Both the position numbers and the translations under genes were made by a program. A stretch of DNA of 29,366 nt from a virus. The notes under the pieces were generated by a model, which was given only the letters and a program-made list of their open reading frames with translations, ran no database searches and had not been told where the DNA came from. How positions within the stretch are numbered: the stretch's first letter is position 1; every line of letters begins with the position of its first letter. This document shows, in pieces, positions 21,763-27,542 of this stretch. The stretch lies in IMG/VR virus record IMGVR_UViG_3300011129_000059, positions 1 to 29,366 of that record; one strand, written 5' to 3'.

Positions 21763-21795
21763 TTGTTTATATGTTAATAATTATTATTATATTTG
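21763..21795 (+). promoter_or_regulatory. Bacteroidota-type promoter for the mini-gene cluster
   Basis: TTG at 21763-21765, a 22-nt spacer, and TATATTTG at 21788-21795, 26 nt before the ATG at 21822. It fits the host consensus. It begins a unit of four mini-genes closed by the terminator at 22281. Confidence 0.6.
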
Positions 21796-21821
21796 TATAA
21801 ATTAATTAAAACAAAACATAT

Positions 21822-21923
21822 ATGAAAAACTCTACAAACTATAAAACAGAATTAATAATAGTATTGATGTTAGCATTTTTTTCAATAGCATTAAATGCTT
21901 TAAATATATATATAAATGTATAG
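21822..21923 (+). CDS. Mini membrane protein
   Basis: A 33-residue ORF with one hydrophobic helix (LIIVLMLAFFSIALNAL, about 11-27) between polar ends. Being first behind a good host-type promoter supports expression. It overlaps the next ORF by 8 nt. Function unknown. Confidence 0.45.
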   Translation: MKNSTNYKTELIIVLMLAFFSIALNALNIYINV

Positions 21924-22014
21924 TGATTGTTGTGGTGCTGAAGCATCTTATTTAAGTGAAGAATTATGTGGCTCTTGTTTAGAACACGCAGAGTTTAACG
22001 AAATAGAAGAATAA
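21916..22014 (+). CDS. Mini zinc-ribbon-like protein
   Basis: A 32-residue acidic protein with SDCCGAEA (3-10) and LCGSCLEHAEF (17-27). CC near the start plus CxxC and a His make a plausible single zinc site. Similar mini zinc proteins with CCGA and CxxCxEH patterns are common in phages; their roles are mostly unknown. Confidence 0.55.
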   Translation: MYSDCCGAEASYLSEELCGSCLEHAEFNEIEE

Positions 22015-22025
22015 ATAAAACAGAT

Positions 22026-22160
22026 ATGAAAAAATTAATAAACAGAATTTTAGTAAAGAAAAGCATCAGACCTTATAAGTTAGTACCTTTAAGTACTGGT
22101 GTAATTGTAGAACATTACCGTAATGGTAAATTAAAAACAGAATATTATGGATTGGTATAG
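22026..22160 (+). CDS. Mini protein of unknown function
   Basis: A 44-residue basic product (KKLINRILVKKSIRPYKLV) with a short strand-like segment (TGVIVEHYRNGKLKTEYYG). It overlaps the next mini-gene by 14 nt, supporting coupled translation. No recognised motif. Confidence 0.45.
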   Translation: MKKLINRILVKKSIRPYKLVPLSTGVIVEHYRNGKLKTEYYGLV

Positions 22161-22260
22161 CCCACCAGAGTACAAAGAGTATGAATGCAGTGAATGTGGT
22201 GCTGAAATAGATAGCCCCGGAGTTTGTTCTGGGACTTGCCACGAAGCAAGTATGATTTAA
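22147..22260 (+). CDS. Mini zinc-ribbon-like protein
   Basis: A 37-residue protein with YECSECGAEIDSPGVCSGTCHE (12-33). The CxxC...CxxxC spacing (C14, C17, C27, C31, then H32) is zinc-ribbon-like. It is the second such mini-protein in the cluster. The cluster ends in a terminator about 20 nt later. Confidence 0.55.
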   Translation: MDWYSPPEYKEYECSECGAEIDSPGVCSGTCHEASMI

Positions 22261-22280
22261 TAGTTAGTTAGTTTTGAGTT

Positions 22281-22313
22281 AAAAGGTGCATCTTAAATGG
22301 TGTGCCTTTTTTT
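22281..22313 (+). terminator. Intrinsic terminator before the tail operon
   Basis: Left arm 22281-22292 (AAAAGGTGCATC), 6-nt loop, right arm 22299-22310 (GGTGTGCC then T), T run to 22313. Late promoter copy 5 starts 17 nt later. Confidence 0.85.
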
Positions 22314-22329
22314 ATTATATTTACTTTGT

Positions 22330-22359
22330 ATAAAAAACCATTTTAAAAACGTTATATAA
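22330..22359 (+). promoter_or_regulatory. Putative phage late promoter, copy 5
   Basis: ATAAA at 22330-22334, N15, then CGTTATATAA at 22350-22359; ATG at 22362. It would drive the whole tail operon through to the tape measure. It lies immediately after a terminator. Confidence 0.65.
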
Positions 22360-22361
22360 GT

Positions 22362-23015
22362 ATGAAAGTTGAATTAACAGTACCAAGTGACCTATCTGAA
22401 ATATCACTTAAACAATACCAAAAGTTTCTAAAGCTACAAGATAGCAATGAAGATAGTTACTTTTTACAATGCAAGATGATAGAGATATTTTGCAACCTAG
22501 ATGCAAAGAGTGTAAGAATGTTAAAGGTAGGTGATGCAAACAAAGTTGTTGAAGTTTTAAATAATATGTTTGAAAAGCAACCAGAACTAATAAGAACATT
22601 TAAAATAGGTGGTGTTGAATATGGTATGATACCAGATTTAGATGATATTAGTTTAGGAGAGTATATTGATTTAGATACCTACATAGGTGATTGGCAAAAT
22701 ATGCAGATTGCAATGAATGTACTTTACAGACCAATAAGTAAAAAAATGGGTGACAAATACACCATAGTAGATTATAATGTAGATGCAAAAGAAAAGTTAG
22801 AACATATACCTATGGACATAGTCTTGGGGTCAATTTTTTTTTTGTACAATTTAGGGATAGAATTGTCGATGGTTATGGTGGATTATTTGGAACAGCCGCA
22901 GATGGACAGCTTGATGCAGCAACAAATTTCTCAAGAAAGTATGGATGGTATCAAAGTATCTTCTCTGCACTCGCTCAAAACGATATTAGACGAATTGAAG
23001 ATATTACCAAATTAA
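22362..23015 (+). CDS. Tail assembly chaperone, short (frame-0) form
   Basis: A 217-residue protein like gpG-type tail assembly chaperones of Bacteroidota phages. Residues 1-160 are mainly helical (LKQYQKFLKLQD, IEIFCNLDA, VLYRPISKKMGDKYTIVDY). The frame-0 end is LGSIFFLYNLGIELSMVMVDYLEQ, a helical segment, then SLHSLKTILDELKIL. Ribosomes that do not slip at the 10-T run make this form. It is the first gene of the tail operon, right behind late promoter copy 5. Chaperones of this type hold the tape measure protein before tube polymerisation; the tape measure gene lies about 4.5 kb further along the same operon. Confidence 0.8.
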   Translation: MKVELTVPSDLSEISLKQYQKFLKLQDSNEDSYFLQCKMIEIFCNLDAKSVRMLKVGDANKVVEVLNNMFEKQPELIRTFKIGGVEYGMIPDLDDISLGEYIDLDTYIGDWQNMQIAMNVLYRPISKKMGDKYTIVDYNVDAKEKLEHIPMDIVLGSIFFLYNLGIELSMVMVDYLEQPQMDSLMQQQISQESMDGIKVSSLHSLKTILDELKILPN

Positions 23016-23101
23016 ACGTACATAAATGTTTATATGCTTTAGAGTATATGAAAGAAAAAGCAGAGTTAGAAGCAAAAAGAATTAAACAAAATTTTAAATG
23101 A
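22362..23101 (+). CDS. Tail assembly chaperone, long form by -1 ribosomal frameshift
   Basis: Reading switches from frame 0 to -1 at the 10-T run (22834-22843). Codons ATT TTT TTT TTG end frame 0 at 22844 (161 residues), and the -1 frame continues from G22844 for 85 codons with no stop until TGA 23099-23101. The -1 part reads VQFRDRIVDGYGGLFGTAADG and on through NFSRKYGWYQSIFSALA, NDIRRIEDITKLNVHKCLYAL to an Ala/Glu/Lys helix ending KQNFK. This is how the T extension of flavobacterial tail chaperones looks. Its stop forms an ATGA overlap with the gene at 23098, as every real gene here does. The fusion is 246 residues. Confidence 0.85.
22834..22866 (+). promoter_or_regulatory. -1 frameshift site with downstream hairpin
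   Basis: Ten T at 22834-22843 followed by G form the slippery T-TTT-TTG in the frame-0 codon phase. ACAATT (22846-22851) can pair with AATTGT (22861-22866) around a 9-nt loop, a weak AT-rich hairpin that starts only 1 nt after the slip codon. The hairpin may help the shift or be incidental; the slip site is the well-supported part. Confidence 0.75.
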
Positions 23102-23568
23102 GCAATCAAGGTGTAAGAGGTTATTATCAATTAACCTCAACAATAGAAGAACAACTACTAGCAGATGTAAATAACAATACAGTATCTATTGGTGATATTA
23201 GTGATGTAAATCTAAACAAGCAAGATATTTTTCCATTGGCACATATGATTGTAAATAGTGTAAGTGTTGAGGAACAAGTATTAAGGTTTAGTTTAACAAT
23301 ACTAGCTTGTGATGTAGTTGACCAATCAAAGGATAGAACAACAGATAGGTTTACTGGTAATGATAATGAGCAAGATATATTAAACACGCAACTAGCGGTC
23401 TTAAATAGGCTTATACAGCGTTTAAGAATGGGTTCACTACATACAGATATGTACCAATTAGATGGTAACCCTAGTTTAGAACCATTTATGGATAGGTTTG
23501 AAAACCAATTAGCTGGTTGGAGTGCGTCAATGGATATACTTATTTACAATGATATATACATCTGCTAA
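23098..23568 (+). CDS. Tail completion / tail terminator-like protein
   Basis: A 156-residue protein with an alpha/beta layout: helix IEEQLLADVN, strands with GDISDVNLNKQDIFPLAHMIV, RFSLTILACDVVDQ, and a long helix LNTQLAVLNRLIQRLRMG. The final part is FMDRFENQLAGWSASMDILIYNDI. The pattern FPLAH...LACDVVDQSKDR and helix NTQLAVLNRLIxxLR is frequent in proteins of tail modules of Bacteroidota phages that I take to be neck or tail terminator proteins. Exact role is not certain. It is coupled to the frameshifted chaperone (ATGA) and to the next gene (TAATG). Confidence 0.55.
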   Translation: MSNQGVRGYYQLTSTIEEQLLADVNNNTVSIGDISDVNLNKQDIFPLAHMIVNSVSVEEQVLRFSLTILACDVVDQSKDRTTDRFTGNDNEQDILNTQLAVLNRLIQRLRMGSLHTDMYQLDGNPSLEPFMDRFENQLAGWSASMDILIYNDIYIC

Positions 23569-24095
23569 TGGAGTTTAACAACCTTGAAGCTGTAATGAAC
23601 CAATATGCTAAATACGTTATTCAGCAATCACGTACAAGGCTAACAAAAGATGATAAAGGTGGTGGTAATTTATACAACTCACTATCATATCAACTAATGG
23701 AAGATGACCAAGCAATGTTGGTTGAATTTATGATGGCAGATTATGGTGCTTTTGTAGATAGAGGTGTAAAGGGTAAAACCTCAACATATCCAGAAACAAG
23801 AAATGCACTATCACCATTTCAATATGGTAGTGGTACTGGGCCAAAAGGTGGTTTAACCAAAGGTATTGACAAATGGTTAAGAAAGAAAAGGTTTCAATGG
23901 CGAGATAAAAAAGGTAGGTTTATGAGTTATGAAAGTATGAGGTACATAATTGTAAAAAGCATCTACAACAAAGGTTTGAGAGCAAACTTATTCTTTAGTA
24001 AACCATTTAGAGCGGGTATAGAAAAATATGAATTAGATATGGGTAAAGCATTTGCAGAAGATATACGTTCACAAATGGTATTTACCGAAAAATAA
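23568..24095 (+). CDS. Neck / tail completion protein (HK97 gp10-like)
   Basis: A 175-residue protein. Helix NLEAVMNQYAKYVIQQSRTRL, then NLYNSLSYQL, and the typical MMADYGAFVDRGVKG (55-69), where YGxFVDxGVxG recalls the YGxxVExG motif of HK97 gp10-type neck proteins. The central part is Gly/Lys-rich with an RKKRFQWRDKKGRF stretch, followed by two helices. These proteins join head to tail or complete the tail end. The start overlaps the previous stop (TAATG at 23566-23570). Confidence 0.62.
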   Translation: MEFNNLEAVMNQYAKYVIQQSRTRLTKDDKGGGNLYNSLSYQLMEDDQAMLVEFMMADYGAFVDRGVKGKTSTYPETRNALSPFQYGSGTGPKGGLTKGIDKWLRKKRFQWRDKKGRFMSYESMRYIIVKSIYNKGLRANLFFSKPFRAGIEKYELDMGKAFAEDIRSQMVFTEK

Positions 24096-24099
24096 AAAT

Positions 24100-24243
24100 A
24101 TGAATTGGACATTAGAAATAGCATTTCACTTTCCCCACAATAGGTTTGCACTAGGTTGGGAATTTATAGATGCAGATAAAGAATACACCTACAAGACTAT
24201 AAAACTTTATTTATTTATAGCTACACTAACACTAGATTTTTAA
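24100..24243 (+). CDS. Small conserved tail-region protein
   Basis: A 47-residue protein beginning at ATG 24100; a farther upstream in-frame ATG lies within the previous gene. It contains FHFPHNRFALGWEFIDAD and ends IKLYLFIATLTLDF, a Phe/Pro/His and hydrophobic pattern I know from small proteins beside the tail genes of Bacteroidota phages. Function unknown. The end is 1 nt before the next gene. Confidence 0.6.
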   Translation: MNWTLEIAFHFPHNRFALGWEFIDADKEYTYKTIKLYLFIATLTLDF

Positions 24244-24244
24244 G

Positions 24245-25234
24245 ATGGCAGATATAGCATTAAGAAACCCACAATTTAAAGGTATAGACATAACACAACC
24301 TTTTAAATCCGTAGTATGTACAGTTACTATTGATAGTGTATTAAGATACACACTTATAAAAAATATTGACGCTGTTGGAACATTTGTTTTTGATATTGCA
24401 GAACTTGCAAGAGATTATTTAGAAATACAATACCAAGCAGATTATGTGCCACAAAAAGTAGATATTGTAAGTGTTCTAACACCTTATGCAGAAAATAATG
24501 GAGGTGGACAAGCTGGTACTGCAGTTACTTATACTGATAAAGGCTTTGAGGCTTATGGAGTTTTTACAGAAGGTGTAAATCCAGAAGTGCCTTTTGGTAG
24601 AAGTAAACCTACTTACTTAATACCAATAAATGAAACGACAACACCAAATACATTTACAATATTAGCACCAAACAATCAAACTGGTAAGATACCAAGTATA
24701 ACATCTTTAAGTGGGCTTATAGCAACATCATTTACAGCATCTGATACAAGTGTTACTAATGTAGATGGTGTAGTGTGTAACATAAAAAGAATTGATTGCA
24801 CAAAGTATGGTGATGGTAACAGAATTATCTACATAAACAAATACGGGGCACAACAAGATTTATGGTTTTTCTTAAAAGAAACTAGAAACATAAACAGAAC
24901 AAACGAGGCTTACAAATCTAACACAATAACTTATGCAAGTGGTGGTGCAACCTATTCTGTACAAGATGCACCAAATAAAGTGTTTAACACACAAGCAAAC
25001 CAAACACACACATTTAGTAGTGGATATTACCCAGAGTTTCTAAATCAACAATTTGAAGAATTACTATTAAGTGAATTTATATGGTGGTCAACAGTTAAAA
25101 AAGGTGTTGGTGTTATTATACCTTTAAAGGTTAAAACCTCATCTATGGCTTTTAAAACAAGTGTAAACGATAGGCTAATAGAATACACGATAGAGTTTGA
25201 AGAAGCTTTTGATTACATAAACAACATTAGATAA
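24245..25234 (+). CDS. Structural tail protein, probably distal/minor tail
   Basis: A 329-residue, largely beta protein. The N-terminal 60 residues (QPFKSVVCTVTIDSVLRYTLIK, DIAELARDYLEI) lead into a long strand-rich body and a C-terminal part with FLNQQFEELLLSEFIWWS and NDRLIEYTIEFEEAFDYIN. It lies between the neck genes and a 721-residue tail protein. I take it as a baseplate or distal tail component of this siphovirus-like phage. Specific homology is not certain. The stop and next start overlap (TAATG at 25232-25236). Confidence 0.55.
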   Translation: MADIALRNPQFKGIDITQPFKSVVCTVTIDSVLRYTLIKNIDAVGTFVFDIAELARDYLEIQYQADYVPQKVDIVSVLTPYAENNGGGQAGTAVTYTDKGFEAYGVFTEGVNPEVPFGRSKPTYLIPINETTTPNTFTILAPNNQTGKIPSITSLSGLIATSFTASDTSVTNVDGVVCNIKRIDCTKYGDGNRIIYINKYGAQQDLWFFLKETRNINRTNEAYKSNTITYASGGATYSVQDAPNKVFNTQANQTHTFSSGYYPEFLNQQFEELLLSEFIWWSTVKKGVGVIIPLKVKTSSMAFKTSVNDRLIEYTIEFEEAFDYINNIR

Positions 25235-27399
25235 TGCGTAGATTACAACTATACATAGAAAATCAAAGAGTTGATTTATTCAAGGATGAAAGTGTTTCAC
25301 TTACACAAACAATAAAGAATGTAAAGGATATTGCAAAGGTATTTACAGAATTTACACAAACCTTTTCTGTACCAGCATCAAGCGTAAACAATAAAATATT
25401 TCAACATTATTATAACTTTGATATTAGTAATGGTTTTGATGCAAGAATTAAAGTAGATGCAAAACTAGAATTAAATGATTTACCTTTTAAAGATGGCAAA
25501 ATATCTTTACAAGGTGTAGATTTAAAAAACAATTTAGCACATACCTATAGAATTACTTTCTTTGGTAATACTGTAAATCTAAAAGATATATTAGGTGATG
25601 CACAATTAAGTAGTTTAAGCTTCCCAAGTTTAAATACAGTATATAAATATGATACAATGGTTAATGCGTTGTCACCAAGTACTGGTGTTATTTCTGGTGA
25701 TGTTATAGCACCATTAATTACGCATACAAATAGGTTGATTTACGATAGTAGCAGTCATCCAGTATATAACACAGCAGCAACAACAAATAATGTATACGCC
25801 CATAGTGATGGTTCTAATAATGGGGTGGCTTGGAACCAGTTTAAATACGCAATAAGAGTACAAGCAATTATAGATGCAATAGAAACTGTTTATCCAAGTA
25901 TTCAATTTTCAAATGATTTTTTTAATGACAATACAAATGAAAAATTTTATAACTTGTTTATGTGGCTACATCGTAAAAGCGGTCACGTTGAACCAGCTAC
26001 ACAAGTTGAGGTTATATATACAAAACTTGTAGATTTAATTAATACAAATACACCCGCAGACCCCGCTATTGTATCAACTGAAAATGGAGGTATTATTTTT
26101 GTATCATCACCGCCTTTTGGTTTTCCGCCAAATTATTATGCAAGAAGACTTAGAATACAATTAAGACCAAATAACCAATTAAATAATTATGGTTGGCAAG
26201 TTATAAAAAATGGTGGTGTTATTATTAGTAATATAACTAATGCGTTAGGTGATTATGATTTTGTTATTACAACAAACAATAATGCGTTTGAAGATGATGC
26301 TTCATATTTAATACAATTTCAATCACCATTAGGTATTGAGTTTGATGCTGGAGATATTCAAATTGATGTTCAATATAGTGTATATCCCGCTGGTGGTGGA
26401 TTACCATACACTAAATTTGATAGCTACGAAAACAATGCAACAGTAACTATTGATGCCAATCCAGATTTTCAATTTAACATCGTTGAGCAAATACCAAAGA
26501 TGAAGATTATAGATTTTATTTCTGGTTTGTTTAATATGTTTAACTTAACCGCTTATGTAAATGATACTGGTACAATAGTAGTAAGAACATTAGATAGTTA
26601 TTATGCAGCGAGTACACAAGTTTACAACATAGATAAATACCTAGACACAACAAAATCGGCAGTAAATATTGCACTGCCTTTTAAAGAGATAAATTTTAGT
26701 TATAAAGGTTTAGGTACTTTTTTAGCAAAACAATTTAATCAACTTACAAATAGTGGATGGGGTTCTTTGTCATTTAGAGATAGTGAAATATTTGATACAC
26801 CAAGTGAAGCGTACAAAATAGAAGTACCTTTTGAACATATGATGTTTGAAAGATTATACGATGCAAACACAACATTAGCAAGTGTAACATCAACAAATAT
26901 TCAATATGGTTATTCTGTAAACGAAAACCAACAATCATATATAGGTTCTCCTTTGTTATTTTATCCAGTTATAGCTGGAAGTGCAACACAAAAATTAAGA
27001 ATAAGGGACACACAAAGTATTGGAGTAAGTGATTTAAATTTATTTATTGCACCATCAAATACTTTAACTTTAAACCCAGAACCATCTGGTAGTGATATAA
27101 GCTTACATTTTCAAAATGAATTAAGTGAATATTTAGCTAACGAACCAAGCGGTTCTGATTTAGCAGATGATTTTACAGATACATTATTTGAAACTGAATA
27201 CAAAGAGTATATACAAGATGTTTTTAGTTTAAGAAGAAGATTAACAAAGGTTACTGCATATCTACCAATGAAAGTGTATTACAACTTACAACTAAATGAC
27301 TTAATAGAAGTAGGGCAAAGTAGATACAAAATAAATTCAATGAAAACAGATTTAACAACTGGTAAAACAGAATTTGAATTACTAAACACAATATTATGA
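25234..27399 (+). CDS. Large tail/baseplate protein
   Basis: A 721-residue protein, the largest in the window. N-terminal RRLQLYIENQRVDLFKDESVSLTQTIK and FTEFTQTFSVPAS (1-50) match the start of Bacteroidota phage tail proteins that I take to be baseplate hub or tail tip proteins. The middle is beta-rich and contains an immunoglobulin-like stretch (SYLIQFQSPLGIEFDAGDIQIDVQY). The C-terminal region (YYNLQLNDLIEVGQSRYKINSMKTD) is a conserved closing module. It probably forms the tail tip, together with the upstream protein at 24245. The stop overlaps a small gene (ATGA at 27396-27399). Confidence 0.62.
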   Translation: MRRLQLYIENQRVDLFKDESVSLTQTIKNVKDIAKVFTEFTQTFSVPASSVNNKIFQHYYNFDISNGFDARIKVDAKLELNDLPFKDGKISLQGVDLKNNLAHTYRITFFGNTVNLKDILGDAQLSSLSFPSLNTVYKYDTMVNALSPSTGVISGDVIAPLITHTNRLIYDSSSHPVYNTAATTNNVYAHSDGSNNGVAWNQFKYAIRVQAIIDAIETVYPSIQFSNDFFNDNTNEKFYNLFMWLHRKSGHVEPATQVEVIYTKLVDLINTNTPADPAIVSTENGGIIFVSSPPFGFPPNYYARRLRIQLRPNNQLNNYGWQVIKNGGVIISNITNALGDYDFVITTNNNAFEDDASYLIQFQSPLGIEFDAGDIQIDVQYSVYPAGGGLPYTKFDSYENNATVTIDANPDFQFNIVEQIPKMKIIDFISGLFNMFNLTAYVNDTGTIVVRTLDSYYAASTQVYNIDKYLDTTKSAVNIALPFKEINFSYKGLGTFLAKQFNQLTNSGWGSLSFRDSEIFDTPSEAYKIEVPFEHMMFERLYDANTTLASVTSTNIQYGYSVNENQQSYIGSPLLFYPVIAGSATQKLRIRDTQSIGVSDLNLFIAPSNTLTLNPEPSGSDISLHFQNELSEYLANEPSGSDLADDFTDTLFETEYKEYIQDVFSLRRRLTKVTAYLPMKVYYNLQLNDLIEVGQSRYKINSMKTDLTTGKTEFELLNTIL

Positions 27400-27542
27400 T
27401 TAAGAATATAATAGACTTGTTGCAAGTGGTTGATGGTGAAACTGAAAACATAAGAATAGCACAAGGAAAATATAAATTAGCAGAAACACTAAAAAGTGGT
27501 GTTAAACAAACAAAAAGAAATTTAAGATGGCGCAAAAAATAG
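27396..27542 (+). CDS. Small basic protein before the tape measure
   Basis: A 48-residue protein (ATG in an ATGA overlap, TAG 27540-27542). Helical start (IIDLLQVVDGETENIRIAQG) and a basic end (KQTKRNLRWRKK). It overlaps the tape measure start by 16 nt. Function unknown. Confidence 0.5.
   Translation: MIKNIIDLLQVVDGETENIRIAQGKYKLAETLKSGVKQTKRNLRWRKK

Noticed and set aside
22834-22843. Sequencing indel in the T run instead of a programmed frameshift
   Set aside because: Both the frame-0 tail and the -1 extension look like genuine chaperone ends, and position in the tail operon is as in known frameshifting chaperones. An indel cannot be fully excluded without reads.
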